Shown: positions 19,079 to 29,250, counted from the first letter of the stretch. The stretch: DNA of 64,000 nucleotides from an uncultured Phascolarctobacterium sp. (GCA_949285135.1 CASDXO010000006.1:1-64000); one strand, 5' to 3'. Numbers and translations: made by a program. The notes: generated by a model not told the origin, from the letters alone.

Positions 19079-19708
19079 TTGGATTTTCTGAGTAATATTG
19101 TGCAGCAGGTCATTACGTTTCTTTATGGCCTTACTAATATGCTGGGAGTACCAAGCTATGGCCTGGCAATAGTTATTATGACGATTATCGTTAAGCTGAT
19201 ACTTTATCCGCTGACGAAAAAACAGATTGAATCTACCAAGGCTATGATGAGCATTCAGCCGAAAATGAAAGAAATCCAGGAAAAATATAAGGATGATAAA
19301 CAACGTCTGAATATGGAACTGGCTAATCTTTATAAAAATGAAGGCGTTAATCCGCTGGCAGGCTGCCTGCCTTTACTGGTACAGATGCCGATTATGATCG
19401 GTATTTTCTATGGTATCCGTGATTTCAGCTATGCGGGACCTTCAAACTTTTTATGGATGGAAAGTATTTCCAATCCTGATCCCATGTATATTCTGCCGGT
19501 ATTATCCGCTTTGACTACCTTTATCCAGTCCAGGCAGACCATGCCGGATACTTCCAGTCCGCAAAACAAGATCATGCTGTATTTTATGCCGCTCTTTATC
19601 GGTTATATCAGCTTGAATTTCCCTGCGGGCTTGGTTATTTACTGGGTAGTAATGAACATTATGCAGATTGGACAGCAGGCTTTGATGAATAAAGCTGCTG
19701 GTAAATAA
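19079..19708 (+). CDS. yidC: YidC/Oxa1-family membrane protein insertase (short form)
   Basis: This 209-residue insertase has the Oxa1 core of about five membrane segments, with the family stretches QPKMKEIQEKYKDDKQRLNM and NPLAGCLPLLVQMPIMIGIF. It lacks the large periplasmic domain of proteobacterial YidC and has no obvious lipobox. The start is a TTG, seven bases after AGGAG. It lies between yidD and jag, as in Bacillus (spoIIIJ). Confidence 0.93.
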   Translation: MDFLSNIVQQVITFLYGLTNMLGVPSYGLAIVIMTIIVKLILYPLTKKQIESTKAMMSIQPKMKEIQEKYKDDKQRLNMELANLYKNEGVNPLAGCLPLLVQMPIMIGIFYGIRDFSYAGPSNFLWMESISNPDPMYILPVLSALTTFIQSRQTMPDTSSPQNKIMLYFMPLFIGYISLNFPAGLVIYWVVMNIMQIGQQALMNKAAGK

Positions 19709-19730
19709 CTGAAATTAGGAGTTGTGCAAG

Positions 19731-20507
19731 ATGGCTTTTGTTGAAAAAAATGGCAAAAGTGTTGAAGAGGCTGTTGCTGAAGCTTTAAAAGAGTTAAATA
19801 TCACTGCTGAACAGGCTGATATTGTAGTTCTGGAAGAAGCTCGCAAAGGTATTTTCGGCTTTGGCCGTAAAGATGCGAAAGTGCGTGTAACGGTTAAGGA
19901 AACTGACGTAATGACGGAAACCGTCGTATATGAGCAGGAAGAAACCGTTATTGCTGTCGCCGAACAGGCAGAAGAACAGCAGGAAGCAGCAGTTGAAACA
20001 GCGCAGGATGAAGAACCGGCTGTACGTGAACCGAAAAAATTTGTTGTCAGTGATGAAGCTGTTGCTAAAGCTAAAGAATTTTTGCAGAAAATTTTTACTG
20101 CCATGAAAATTGAAGTAGCAATGGAAAAATTCATCAATAAAAATGACGGCAGTGTTACTTTCAAACTGCATGGCAGCGATATGGGCATTCTGATTGGCAA
20201 ACACGGTCAGACTCTTGATTCTTTGCAGTATCTGACTAATCTTGTTGCCAACAAGAGCAGTGCCGAAAGAGTACGTGTAATTATTGATGTGGAAGATTAC
20301 CGTGATCGTCGGGTGGAAACCCTGACCAGACTGGCAAGCAGGCTGGCAGATAAAGTTAAGCGTACCGGTGAGCGTGTAGCATTGGAGCCCATGAATCCCC
20401 ATGAACGCAAAATCATTCATATGGCCTTGCAGGGGGACCGCAAAGTAACTACTTTGAGTGAAGGCGATGAACCGCATCGTCACGTTGTAATTGAATTAAA
20501 AAAATAA
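19731..20507 (+). CDS. khpB: RNA-binding protein KhpB/Jag
   Basis: A 258-residue protein with a Jag-N domain (VEEAVAEALKELNITAEQ...GIFGFGRKDAKV), an acidic linker rich in Glu/Ala, a KH domain (GILIGKHGQTLDSLQYLTNL) and an R3H domain (MNPHERKIIHMALQGD). KhpB pairs with KhpA and binds many RNAs, affecting envelope growth in Gram-positives. ATG 19731 follows AGGAG by nine bases. Confidence 0.92.
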   Translation: MAFVEKNGKSVEEAVAEALKELNITAEQADIVVLEEARKGIFGFGRKDAKVRVTVKETDVMTETVVYEQEETVIAVAEQAEEQQEAAVETAQDEEPAVREPKKFVVSDEAVAKAKEFLQKIFTAMKIEVAMEKFINKNDGSVTFKLHGSDMGILIGKHGQTLDSLQYLTNLVANKSSAERVRVIIDVEDYRDRRVETLTRLASRLADKVKRTGERVALEPMNPHERKIIHMALQGDRKVTTLSEGDEPHRHVVIELKK

Positions 20508-20515
20508 CGCATTTT

Positions 20516-20541
20516 AAACCCAGTAAAATTTTACTGGGTTT
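20516..20541 (+). terminator. Terminator after khpB
   Basis: A perfect 13+13 base palindrome (AAACCCAGTAAAA and its complement) followed by a T-rich stretch. It closes the rpmH-khpB unit before mnmE. Confidence 0.75.
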
Positions 20542-20564
20542 ATCTTTTAAAGGAGGTTGCAGGA

Positions 20565-21944
20565 GTGGCAGAAGATACTATCAGTGCTGTGATTACCGCA
20601 TTGGGTGAAGGAGCGGTAGGTATTGTGCGCATCAGCGGGGATGGTGCTTTAGATACGGCTGAAAAAATATTTCAGTCCAGGTCAGGAAAAAAGCTGGCTG
20701 AATATCCTCATCATACGCTGGTATATGGACATGTAAAAGATATGGACGGAACTATGGTAGATGAAGTACTGTGTGTATACATGCGCGCTCCGCATTCCTA
20801 TACAGCAGAAGATGTAGTAGAGATTCAGAGCCATGGCGGTATTCAGTCTCTGAAAAAAATTTTGGCTTTAACCTATCAGCATGGTGCAAGACCTGCAGAA
20901 GCCGGTGAGTTTACTAAAAGAGCCTTTTTAAATGGACGTATTGATCTGACTCAGGCTGAAGCGGTCATGGATATTATCCGTTCACGCAGCGAGGCTTCAC
21001 TGAAACTGGCAGTACGTCAGCAGAACGGACAGCTGGCCGGAGAGCTGCGCGATTTGCGTAAGAAACTGCTGGATGTAGTCATCAATTTGGAGGCAGTTAT
21101 TGATTATCCGGAAGAAGATATTGAGGATGTTACTTTTGAAACTGTGGCAGGCAGTATTGATACTTCCTGCAGTAAGATAGAGCAGTTATTGGCTCATGCT
21201 CATACCGGGAAAATATTACGTGAAGGACTGCGTACTGCTATTGTGGGCAGACCTAATGTAGGTAAATCAAGTTTACTGAATGCACTGCTCAAAGAAGACA
21301 GAGCCATTGTATCGGAATACGCAGGTACCACCAGAGATGTTATTGAAGAACAGCTGCTGCTTGACGGTGTGCCGTTAGTACTGGCTGATACTGCCGGTAT
21401 CAGGCAGACTGAGGATTATGTGGAACAAATTGGTGTGGAAAAGAGCAGGCGTCTGTTAATGGATGCCGAGCTGGTTATCTGTGTAGTTGATGGATCTGAA
21501 GGTCTGACGGCAGAGGATGAGGAAATTTTGCAGGCTGCAGCGGAGAAACCTTGTGTTATAATAGTAAACAAGAGTGATCTGGATATTGATGCTACATTAA
21601 AGCAGCTGCAGGTGCGTTTTGGTACAGATAAAGTGATGCCGCTGTCGGCGCGTACCAACGAAGGTATCGACAGTTTTACTGCCTGGCTGAAAAATTATGT
21701 GTATGGCAGTGAAGGAGCATTAAGTGACGGTGTCTATGTGCAAAATGCCAGACATGAAGAACTGCTGCGGCAGGCGTTGCAGGCACTTGTTGATGCAGGT
21801 CAGGCTGCACAGGAAAGACTGCCGTATGACTGTATTGTCATTGATGTGCGTAATGCCATTGATTTACTGGGTGAAATAACTGGCGATACAGTGCAGGATG
21901 AAATTATTAATGAGATTTTTGCCCGTTTCTGTATTGGCAAATAA
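20565..21944 (+). CDS. mnmE: tRNA modification GTPase MnmE
   Basis: With MnmG this 459-residue GTPase installs the carboxymethylaminomethyl group on U34 of certain tRNAs. It has the N-terminal formyl-THF-binding domain, the helical region with inserted G domain ([25 protein letters not shown]), and the invariant C-terminal FCIGK. The start is a GTG eight bases after AGGAGG. Confidence 0.96.
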   Translation: MAEDTISAVITALGEGAVGIVRISGDGALDTAEKIFQSRSGKKLAEYPHHTLVYGHVKDMDGTMVDEVLCVYMRAPHSYTAEDVVEIQSHGGIQSLKKILALTYQHGARPAEAGEFTKRAFLNGRIDLTQAEAVMDIIRSRSEASLKLAVRQQNGQLAGELRDLRKKLLDVVINLEAVIDYPEEDIEDVTFETVAGSIDTSCSKIEQLLAHAHTGKILREGLRTAIVGRPNVGKSSLLNALLKEDRAIVSEYAGTTRDVIEEQLLLDGVPLVLADTAGIRQTEDYVEQIGVEKSRRLLMDAELVICVVDGSEGLTAEDEEILQAAAEKPCVIIVNKSDLDIDATLKQLQVRFGTDKVMPLSARTNEGIDSFTAWLKNYVYGSEGALSDGVYVQNARHEELLRQALQALVDAGQAAQERLPYDCIVIDVRNAIDLLGEITGDTVQDEIINEIFARFCIGK

Positions 21945-21960
21945 AATAGGACTGAAAATT

Positions 21961-23841
21961 ATGGGATATATTACAGATAAATTTGATGTTATCGTCGTAG
22001 GTGCCGGTCATGCCGGTGTAGAAGCAGCACTGGCAGCAGCACGGCTTGGTGGGAAAACACTTTTGGCTACGCTTTCGCTGGATAATGTGGCTTTGATGCC
22101 CTGCAATCCTTCTATTGGCGGACCGGCCAAAGGACATTTGGTGCGTGAAATTGATGCTTTAGGCGGACAGATGGGAATCAGTGCCGATAAAGCCTGTATT
22201 CAGATGCGCCTGTTAAATACGGGTAAGGGTTATGCTGTCCATGCTTTGCGTGGTCAGGAAGATAAGCCCTATTACCATACCTTGATGAAAGAAATCGTGG
22301 AGCAACAGGATAATCTGGAGCTTAAGCAGCTGATGATTGATAAATTATTGGTTGAAAATGGTGAAGTTATAGGGGTGGAAGCAGAGACAGGTGAAATTTT
22401 TGAAGCCAAATGCGTTATTCTGGCTACCGGCACCTATCTGCGCGGACGGATTGTTTACGGTCAGGTAAATTACGAATGCGGGCCCAATGGACTGCGCAGC
22501 GCTACCAGGCTTTCGTCTTCATTGCTGGAAAACGGCGTAGAGCTGATGCGTTTCAAAACAGGCACACCGGCCAGAGTCGATGCCAGAAGCCTTGACTACA
22601 GTAAGATGGAGCCGCAGTACGGCGATGAAACAGTTCGTAATTTTTCTTTTATCAGCAATGTTAAAGAAAGAGTGCAGGTTCCCTGCTGGCTGAGCTACAC
22701 CAACGCAGCAACTCATAAAATCATCCGAGATAATCTGCATCTTTCCGGCATGTTTAACGGCATGGTGGAAGGGGTAGGACCGCGTTACTGTCCGTCGATA
22801 GAATCAAAACTGGTGCGTTTTGCCGATAAAGAGCGTCATCAGCTCTTTATTGAACCTGAGGGTATGCACACAAATGAAATGTATGTACAGGGAATGAGTT
22901 CATCCCTGCCGGCACATATTCAGCTGCAGTTTATGCAGACGATTCCGGGGTTGGAAAACTGTAAAATGATGCGTGCCGGTTATGCTATTGACTATGACTG
23001 TCTGGACCCGCTGCAGCTAAAACCTTCCCTGGAGCATAAGGCCATCAGTGGTCTTTTTTCGGCGGGTCAGTCCAACGGTACCAGCGGGTATGAAGAAGCA
23101 GCTGCTCAAGGCTTGATGGCAGGCATTAATGCCATGAGGAAGATTAATGCTCAGGAGCCTGTGGTTCTGCGTCGTGATCAGGCTTATATCGGCGTACTGA
23201 TTGATGATTTGGTAACTAAAGGTACCCATGAACCGTACCGGATGATGACATCCAGAGCTGAGTACAGGCTTTTACTCAGACAGGATAATGCTGATTTGCG
23301 TCTGACAGAGCTGGGCAGAGCGATAGGACTTGTTGACGATGACCGTTACAGTCATTTCTGTGAGAAACGTACGGCACTTGAAAGAACGTTATCTGAACTT
23401 GCCCGTATTAATATAGCGCCTACGGAAGAAAATAATGCAAGCCTTACTTCTATGGGCAGTACGCCGCTGCGCAGCGGCATCAGTCTGCTCGAACTGCTGC
23501 GCCGCAAGGAAATTACCTATCATAAGCTGCAGCAGGCTTTTGATCTGCCGGAATTAAACAGTCAGACGGCAGAGCAGGTAGAAATACATGCCAAGTATGA
23601 AGGTTATATTATCAAGCAGCGCCAGGAAGTAGAAAAAGCATTAAAACTGGAAAATAAAAAAATTCCTGATAATATTGATTATCATGATATTAAGGAACTG
23701 TCAGCCGAAGCTATGGAAAAACTGGAAAAGGTGCGTCCTTCTTCCATTGGTCAGGCATCGCGTATCAGCGGCGTATCTCCTGCTGATATCAATGTGCTGA
23801 TGATAGCTCTGGAAGTTAAACGCCGAAAGGAGCAGGAATAA
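21961..23841 (+). CDS. mnmG: tRNA uridine-5-carboxymethylaminomethyl modification enzyme MnmG
   Basis: FAD enzyme partner of MnmE, 626 residues. FAD motif [43 protein letters not shown] block, and the C-terminal helical domain that contacts MnmE ([15 protein letters not shown]). ATG 21961 is favoured: it gives the family N-terminus and avoids overlap with mnmE. It shares one base with rsmG (TAATG). Confidence 0.96.
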   Translation: MGYITDKFDVIVVGAGHAGVEAALAAARLGGKTLLATLSLDNVALMPCNPSIGGPAKGHLVREIDALGGQMGISADKACIQMRLLNTGKGYAVHALRGQEDKPYYHTLMKEIVEQQDNLELKQLMIDKLLVENGEVIGVEAETGEIFEAKCVILATGTYLRGRIVYGQVNYECGPNGLRSATRLSSSLLENGVELMRFKTGTPARVDARSLDYSKMEPQYGDETVRNFSFISNVKERVQVPCWLSYTNAATHKIIRDNLHLSGMFNGMVEGVGPRYCPSIESKLVRFADKERHQLFIEPEGMHTNEMYVQGMSSSLPAHIQLQFMQTIPGLENCKMMRAGYAIDYDCLDPLQLKPSLEHKAISGLFSAGQSNGTSGYEEAAAQGLMAGINAMRKINAQEPVVLRRDQAYIGVLIDDLVTKGTHEPYRMMTSRAEYRLLLRQDNADLRLTELGRAIGLVDDDRYSHFCEKRTALERTLSELARINIAPTEENNASLTSMGSTPLRSGISLLELLRRKEITYHKLQQAFDLPELNSQTAEQVEIHAKYEGYIIKQRQEVEKALKLENKKIPDNIDYHDIKELSAEAMEKLEKVRPSSIGQASRISGVSPADINVLMIALEVKRRKEQE

Positions 23842-24563
23842 TGGAATTTGCTGAAATTTTAGCGCACAAAGCTCTTGAAGCCGGGTTTAACTTTTCTGAG
23901 GTGCAGCTGCAGCAGTTTTCTGTTTATTATGAAATGCTTATAGAAACCAATAAGGTTATGAACCTGACTGCGATTACGGAACCGGAAGAAGTTGCTGTCA
24001 AGCATATGATAGATTCTCTGCTTGCTTATGAGCCTGTAATGAAAGAAGGCAAAGTTCTGGCAGATATCGGTACAGGCGCAGGCTTTCCTGGAGTACCGCT
24101 CAAGATTTACTGTCCTGAACTTAAAGTAGTTCTGATAGATTCTTTGGGCAAACGGCTTAAATTTCTGGAACAGGTAATAGAGAAGCTGCAGTTAAAAAAT
24201 ATCAGCTGTGAACATGCTCGCGCTGAAGATGCAGGACGCAATAAAAAGCATCGGGAGGTTTACGATATTGTTACTGCCAGGGCTGTGGCAAGGCTGAGTG
24301 TATTGGCTGAATACTGCTTGCCACTGGTAAAAAAAGACGGTATGTTTATTGCTTTGAAAGGCAGTAAATACGCGGAAGAAATTGCCGAAGCTCAGGAAGC
24401 TGTGAAGATTCTGGGAGGCAGGCTCCTTTCCAGTGAACCGGTAAGACTGCCGGGACTTGATGATGGCAGGGCTATTATCAGAATTAAAAAAATAAGAAAT
24501 ACTCCGGCACAGTATCCGCGTAAGGCGGGGACACCGGAAAAGCAGCCTTTAGGCAGCAGGTAA
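23841..24563 (+). CDS. rsmG: 16S rRNA (guanine-527-N7)-methyltransferase
   Basis: A 240-residue SAM methyltransferase with motif I ADIGTGAGFPGVPLKI and the substrate loop around TARAVARLSVLAEYCLPL. It methylates G527 of 16S rRNA (GidB). The start overlaps the mnmG stop. Confidence 0.95.
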   Translation: MEFAEILAHKALEAGFNFSEVQLQQFSVYYEMLIETNKVMNLTAITEPEEVAVKHMIDSLLAYEPVMKEGKVLADIGTGAGFPGVPLKIYCPELKVVLIDSLGKRLKFLEQVIEKLQLKNISCEHARAEDAGRNKKHREVYDIVTARAVARLSVLAEYCLPLVKKDGMFIALKGSKYAEEIAEAQEAVKILGGRLLSSEPVRLPGLDDGRAIIRIKKIRNTPAQYPRKAGTPEKQPLGSR

Positions 24564-24574
24564 GGAGGAAGATT

Positions 24575-25453
24575 ATGTTTGTTGATGATGGATTTTCTGT
24601 ACTTGATACTGATTGCGGCGTTATTAACAGCAGTAATATGATCAGCGAAGTAAAAGTTGTAAAGATTGACATTGAGCAGATTTTTCCCAATCCTTATCAG
24701 CCGCGCAAGAATTTTGATGAAGAAGCTTTGCGTGATCTGGCTGCGTCCATAGCGCAGTACGGTGTACTGCAGCCTTTGCTGGTTGCTCCTGCCGAGGATG
24801 GCAGGTATATGCTTATTGCCGGCGAAAGAAGACTGCGTGCTTCCAGAATGGCTAAGCTGCAGGAGGTGCCGGTAATTATCAGCGAATATACTTCTCAGCA
24901 GATTGCGGAAATAGCGCTGATTGAAAATCTCCAGCGTGAAGATTTACATTTTCTCGAAGAAGCTGAAGGCTATGAACAGCTGATGAAGCAGTTTAAGCTT
25001 ACGCAGGAGGCAATGGCTGCACGCGTTGGCAAGAAGCAGTCTACCATTGCCAATAAACTGCGCCTGCTGCGTCTTTCTGACAGGGTTCGTAAGATTTTAG
25101 TCGAAGGCGGTCTGTCAGAACGTCATGCGCGTGCCTTATTAAAGCTTGATGATGAGGAAAAGCAGGTGCAGGTGCTTACAGCTGTGATTGATAATGGGTA
25201 CAGTGTACGCCAGACTGAAAATTATGTTGATAAATTGCTGGAAGACAAAAAACAGGACAGAAAAAAACGTCTGGTTATTGTTAATGATGTACGTATTTAT
25301 CTTAACAGTATCAAACAGGTTGTGAGTGCTATTAAAGATGTAGGTATTCCTGTTGCTATGGAACAGACTGTTGAAGGCGACGATGTAATTGTTAGCCTGC
25401 GTATAAAAAATATGAAAAAACCTAAAGGCGGCAATGCCAAACCATTATTCTGA
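24575..25453 (+). CDS. noc: ParB/Spo0J-family protein in the Noc position
   Basis: A 292-residue ParB-family DNA-binding protein with the CTPase box (YMLIAGERRLRASRMAKLQ), the ENLQREDLHFLEEAEGY block and an HTH. It lacks the LGKGL N-terminal peptide that stimulates ParA, which the second ParB here does have. Position after rsmG and before parA matches Noc, the nucleoid-occlusion paralogue in Firmicutes. Noc versus ParB identity is inferred from place and N-terminus. The start could instead be Met-22. Confidence 0.8.
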   Translation: MFVDDGFSVLDTDCGVINSSNMISEVKVVKIDIEQIFPNPYQPRKNFDEEALRDLAASIAQYGVLQPLLVAPAEDGRYMLIAGERRLRASRMAKLQEVPVIISEYTSQQIAEIALIENLQREDLHFLEEAEGYEQLMKQFKLTQEAMAARVGKKQSTIANKLRLLRLSDRVRKILVEGGLSERHARALLKLDDEEKQVQVLTAVIDNGYSVRQTENYVDKLLEDKKQDRKKRLVIVNDVRIYLNSIKQVVSAIKDVGIPVAMEQTVEGDDVIVSLRIKNMKKPKGGNAKPLF

Positions 25454-25462
25454 AATAAAGCA

Positions 25463-25494
25463 GCCCGATGTTTCACGTGAAACATCGGGCTTTT
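25463..25494 (+). terminator. Terminator of noc built around a parS site
   Basis: The 28-base perfect palindrome 25463-25490 (GCCCGA arms around parS) is followed by TTTT. It should fold as an intrinsic terminator in RNA while presenting parS in DNA. Confidence 0.7.
25469..25484. promoter_or_regulatory. parS centromere site 1
   Basis: Exact 16-base match to the consensus TGTTTCACGTGAAACA, the ParB nucleation site. It lies 15 bases after the noc gene. Confidence 0.95.
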
Positions 25495-25519
25495 ACTTAC
25501 AATTTTCTGGAGGAATATT

Positions 25520-26197
25520 ATGGAAGATATAAAAGTATGGCTGAAGCTTTTTACTGATAGGATGAGGACCATGTTTTCCGACAATATCTGCTGTCTTGGT
25601 ATTCAGGGAAGCTACGCACGTGGCGAAGCTGGTCCTGACAGTGATATTGATTTGGTAGTGGTATTTCATAAGCTTTCGTTTGATGTACTGCAGCAGTATA
25701 AAAAATTGCTGGGAGAAATTGGCAAAGGTATGACGCTGTGCGGTTTTGTGTGCGACCGGCAAATTCTTTCTGAATGGAACGACGGGGAATTGCTGCAATT
25801 ATACTTTGACACTTTGCCGCTTTATGGCAATCTTACTTTTATAAGTAAAAAAATTAACAGGCAGGCAGCTCTGAAGCTTGTTCAGCAAAACAGCAATAAT
25901 ATTTATCATGGATGCTGTCATAATTATCTGTTTGACAGAGACTGGCAGCTGCTGCGTAATCAGTATAAGGCTGCTGTTTTTACTGTGAAGGCTAAATATT
26001 ACTATTCGCACGATACTTATATTACTTCTCATCAACAGCTGCAGCAAAGTGCGGATGCAGATGACAAAGAGATTTTATCCATAGCCGCGATGTTCAAAAA
26101 CAACTGTCAGAAAAAGCCTGAACTGCTGGAAGAGTACAGCAGTAAATTACTTGCGTGGAGCTCTAAAAATATCATAGAATTTGGCAAAGGACAATAA
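25520..26197 (+). CDS. Nucleotidyltransferase-domain protein
   Basis: A 225-residue protein with an N-terminal polymerase-beta-type nucleotidyltransferase motif (GIQGSYARGEAGPDSDIDLVVVF: GS plus DxD) and a helical C-terminal half. Overall shape resembles aminoglycoside or toxin-antitoxin MNT nucleotidyltransferases, but no HEPN partner is adjacent. Its substrate is unknown. It has its own ribosome site (TGGAGG) and lies between two parS sites in a place where Firmicutes usually have noc followed directly by parA. Confidence 0.7.
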   Translation: MEDIKVWLKLFTDRMRTMFSDNICCLGIQGSYARGEAGPDSDIDLVVVFHKLSFDVLQQYKKLLGEIGKGMTLCGFVCDRQILSEWNDGELLQLYFDTLPLYGNLTFISKKINRQAALKLVQQNSNNIYHGCCHNYLFDRDWQLLRNQYKAAVFTVKAKYYYSHDTYITSHQQLQQSADADDKEILSIAAMFKNNCQKKPELLEEYSSKLLAWSSKNIIEFGKGQ

Positions 26198-26198
26198 A

Positions 26199-26214
26199 TG
26201 TTTCACGTGAAACA
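26199..26214. promoter_or_regulatory. parS centromere site 2
   Basis: Second exact copy of TGTTTCACGTGAAACA, starting right after the stop codon of the nucleotidyltransferase gene and about 90 bases before parA. ParB bound here could also affect parA transcription. Confidence 0.95.
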
Positions 26215-26301
26215 TGGATAAATTACAGAAAATCTGTATAAGAAACAGCTAAAATATGCTACAATAAAAAGTACATAATTTTGCATAAGAGGTGAAGTAA
26301 G

Positions 26302-27063
26302 GTGGTAAAAGTAATCGCCATTGCCAATCAGAAGGGCGGAGTAGGCAAGACTACCACAGCAGTCAATCTGGCAGCCTGCCTTGCGGCGTTAGGACGCAAA
26401 GTACTTTTAATAGACAGTGATCCTCAGGGTAATGCTACCAGCGGCTTTGGCTTTGATAAGCGTGATATAAAAAAATGCGTTTATGATAATCTGATTAATG
26501 AAGTGCCCATGCAGGAAACTGTCAGAGAGACGGCCTATGATAATCTGGCATTGGTGCCGGCTACTATTCAGCTGGCAGGCGCTGAAATAGAACTGGTATC
26601 ATTAATGAACAGGGAAGGACGTCTGAAAAATGCACTGGAAAGAGTCAAGCACGAGTATGATTATGTGCTCATTGACTGTCCGCCGTCCTTGGGGCTTCTT
26701 ACCATCAATGCACTGACAGCGGCAAGCTCGGTAATTATTCCTATCCAGTGTGAATTTTATGCGTTGGAAGGAGTTACCATGCTGATGAATACCATTCAGC
26801 TGGTACAGCGCAATCTGAATCCGGCACTGAAACTGGAAGGCGTGGTTATGACAATGTTTGACAGTCGTACCAATCTGGCACAGGACGTAGTAGAAGAAGT
26901 AAAAAAATATTTTACTTCCAAAATGTACCAGACCATTATTCCCCGTAATGTGCGTCTGAGTGAAGCACCAAGCCACGGGCAGCCGGTTATAGATTATGAC
27001 GCTAAATCTAAGGGAGCACAGGTATATATGGATTTGGCACGTGAGGTGATCGGTGATGAATAA
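26302..27063 (+). CDS. parA: Chromosome-partitioning ATPase ParA (Soj)
   Basis: A 253-residue ParA ATPase with deviant Walker A (QKGGVGKTTTAVNLAA), Walker B (YVLIDCPPSLGLLTINAL) and C-terminal DNA-binding basic patch. It segregates origins with ParB-parS. The start is a GTG preceded by GAGGTGAAGTAAG. It overlaps parB. Confidence 0.96.
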   Translation: MVKVIAIANQKGGVGKTTTAVNLAACLAALGRKVLLIDSDPQGNATSGFGFDKRDIKKCVYDNLINEVPMQETVRETAYDNLALVPATIQLAGAEIELVSLMNREGRLKNALERVKHEYDYVLIDCPPSLGLLTINALTAASSVIIPIQCEFYALEGVTMLMNTIQLVQRNLNPALKLEGVVMTMFDSRTNLAQDVVEEVKKYFTSKMYQTIIPRNVRLSEAPSHGQPVIDYDAKSKGAQVYMDLAREVIGDE

Positions 27064-28036
27064 AAAAGGCGGTCTGGGTAAAGGCCTGGGAGCAATTTTT
27101 GGAGAAAATCCGAGTCCTATTACTGAGCCTGTAAAGGAAAAGCTGCAGGAAGAAAAACAGACACAGGAAGCAGATATCAAAGATATTACTGCTAATCCTT
27201 ATCAGCCGCGGCGTATATTTGATGAAGAAAAACTGCAGGAACTGGCCGACTCTATTAAAGAATATGGCGTAGTGCAGCCCCTCGTAGTACGCAGGAAAGG
27301 CAAGAAGCTGGAACTGGTGGCCGGTGAACGACGTCTGCGTGCAGCAAAATTGGCAGGTATAAAAAAGGTGCCTGTACTGCTGCGGGATTATACGGATACT
27401 CAGATGATGGAGATCGCTTTGGTAGAGAATATCCAGCGTCATGACCTTAATCCGATTGAAGAAGCACAGGGCATCCGTCAGCTGATGCAGGAGTGCGGCC
27501 TTACGCAGGAACAGGCAGCTGCCAAGGTAGGGCGCAGCCGTGCAGCTGTTGCCAATATCCTGCGACTGCTGAATCTGGCGCAGAAGGTACAGGATTATAT
27601 CAGCAGTAATGTACTGACTATGGGTCAGGCCAAACAGCTGGCAGGACTGCCGGAAAAACAGCAGCTTGAAGTTGCGGAATCAATTATTGCCAATGGCTGG
27701 AGTGCCCGTGTTATTGAGGATGTAGTCAGGAAGCTGAAAGATGGTCAGCAGGTAAAAGTTGTAAGAGAAGTAGTTACGGCACTGCAGGACAAAGAAAAGC
27801 CAACTGCTGCCAAAACCGACAGTGTGCCGGCAAAAGATGTTTTCTGTACTGATTTTGAAAATCGTCTGATCGAGCTGTTGGGAACTAAGGTTAAAGTACT
27901 TCCGAAAGCGCACAATAAGGGCGGCGTTATCGAGATAGAATATTATTCAGAGGAAGATCTGGCACGAATTTATGAAGCGCTGCAGCAAGATAAAAAACAG
28001 CCTGCAGCGGCTAAAACAACAATATTAAATGTCTGA
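27056..28036 (+). CDS. parB: Chromosome-partitioning protein ParB (Spo0J)
   Basis: A 326-residue ParB that nucleates at parS and spreads as a CTP clamp. The N-terminal KKGGLGKGLGAIFG is the ParA-stimulating peptide. The CTP box LVAGERRLRAAKLAG, ENIQRHDLNPIEEAQG and HTH follow, then a C-terminal dimer domain. ATG 27056 is seven bases after GAGGTG and lies inside the end of parA. Confidence 0.96.
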   Translation: MNKKGGLGKGLGAIFGENPSPITEPVKEKLQEEKQTQEADIKDITANPYQPRRIFDEEKLQELADSIKEYGVVQPLVVRRKGKKLELVAGERRLRAAKLAGIKKVPVLLRDYTDTQMMEIALVENIQRHDLNPIEEAQGIRQLMQECGLTQEQAAAKVGRSRAAVANILRLLNLAQKVQDYISSNVLTMGQAKQLAGLPEKQQLEVAESIIANGWSARVIEDVVRKLKDGQQVKVVREVVTALQDKEKPTAAKTDSVPAKDVFCTDFENRLIELLGTKVKVLPKAHNKGGVIEIEYYSEEDLARIYEALQQDKKQPAAAKTTILNV

Positions 28037-28055
28037 ATGTTGTGGAGGGGTGTAA

Positions 28056-28751
28056 ATGGCAGGCTTGGGAACGCTTGTCAATGTTGCAGCCATAATTGCA
28101 GGTGCAGTAGTAGGTTTGCTGGTAAAGCGCGGTTTGCCGGAAAACTGGCAGCAGACGATGATGAGCGGTATTGCTTTATGCATTTTTGTTATTGGCCTGC
28201 AGATGGCGCTGGCAACAGAGAATATCATTATTACGGTGGTGAGTCTGGCTACAGGTGCCATAATAGGAGAAGCACTGGGCATTGAAGCCAGGCTGAATCA
28301 GCTGGGCAACTGGGTAGGTAGTAAGGCTGCCGGTAAAGAAGAAGGTGCTGCCAAAAGAATTGCTGAGGGATTCGTCTCTGCCACGCTGCTTTTCTGTATA
28401 GGAGCAATGGCAGTAGTGGGCAGTATTCAGGACGGGCTGGCAGGCGACCATACAACGCTGTTTGCCAAGGCGACTCTGGACGGGATTATTTCTGTTATTT
28501 TGAGTGCAAACCTTGGTATCGGAGTGATGTTTTCATCGGTTAGTGTAGGATTGTATCAGGGAGCCATAACAGCGCTGGCCGGGTTTTTGGAGCCATATGT
28601 AGCAGGAGGAGTACTGACTGAGATAACAGCAGCAGGCGGTGTTATGATTATGGCTATCGGCACTAATATGCTGAATATAACAAAAATAAGAATCAGTAAT
28701 ATGCTGCCGGGCATTATTACTGCTGCACTGATAGGAACATATTTTTGTTAA
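28056..28751 (+). CDS. DUF554 membrane protein
   Basis: A 231-residue integral membrane protein with about six to seven hydrophobic segments and the family's early glycine-rich start (GTLVNVAAIIAGAVVGLLVKRG) and ATGAIIGEALGIEARLNQLG loop. Function unknown; relatives are common in Firmicutes and often annotated YdfK-like transporters. It follows parB by 19 bases with GGAGGGGTG and is likely in the same operon. Confidence 0.8.
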   Translation: MAGLGTLVNVAAIIAGAVVGLLVKRGLPENWQQTMMSGIALCIFVIGLQMALATENIIITVVSLATGAIIGEALGIEARLNQLGNWVGSKAAGKEEGAAKRIAEGFVSATLLFCIGAMAVVGSIQDGLAGDHTTLFAKATLDGIISVILSANLGIGVMFSSVSVGLYQGAITALAGFLEPYVAGGVLTEITAAGGVMIMAIGTNMLNITKIRISNMLPGIITAALIGTYFC

Positions 28752-28761
28752 GATAAAGAGG

Positions 28762-29250
28762 ATGAGAGAAGTGGAGAATTTAAATTTACTGGCAGGACAA
28801 TATGCCTTTATTATTTCCGCCGTATTGTTTATTATAGTGTTCATATTGCTTGCGCTGCTTTTTACAACCAGAAAAAAGCTGAATGTTTTACAGGAGAAAT
28901 ATGACTACTTTACTAAAGGCAGCGGTGATATCAATATTGATCAGCTGCTGACACAAACATTGCAGGAACTGGACGCAACCAGGGAGGCACTGCAGCAATT
29001 GCAGCAGAAGCATGAACGGTTACGCGAGCAGGTTAAAGGCTGCATTCAGAAAGTAAAGATTGAACGCTATGATGCTTTTGATGCCATGGGCGGTGAAATG
29101 AGCTATTCCATACTGCTGGCTGATGAAAAAAATGACGGTGTAATCCTGACCAGTATTTATGGACGAGAAGATAACCGCTGTTATGCCAAAGACGTTAAGG
29201 GTGGCAAATCTTCCTATGTATTGGCAGAAGAAGAGAAAAAATTGCTGTAA
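28762..29250 (+). CDS. DUF4446 protein
   Basis: This 162-residue protein has one N-terminal membrane helix (about residues 14-36), a coiled-coil (LTQTLQELDATREALQQLQQ) and a compact C-terminal domain (YDAFDAMGGEMSYSILLAD). The family is regularly found downstream of parB in Firmicutes. Function unknown. The GTG nine bases inside (28771) has better spacing from GAGG than the ATG used here. Confidence 0.75.
   Translation: MREVENLNLLAGQYAFIISAVLFIIVFILLALLFTTRKKLNVLQEKYDYFTKGSGDINIDQLLTQTLQELDATREALQQLQQKHERLREQVKGCIQKVKIERYDAFDAMGGEMSYSILLADEKNDGVILTSIYGREDNRCYAKDVKGGKSSYVLAEEEKKLL

Noticed and set aside
25520-26197. MNT/HEPN toxin-antitoxin pair
   Set aside because: The nucleotidyltransferase is longer than typical MNT antitoxins and no HEPN gene is adjacent; only parS and parA follow.
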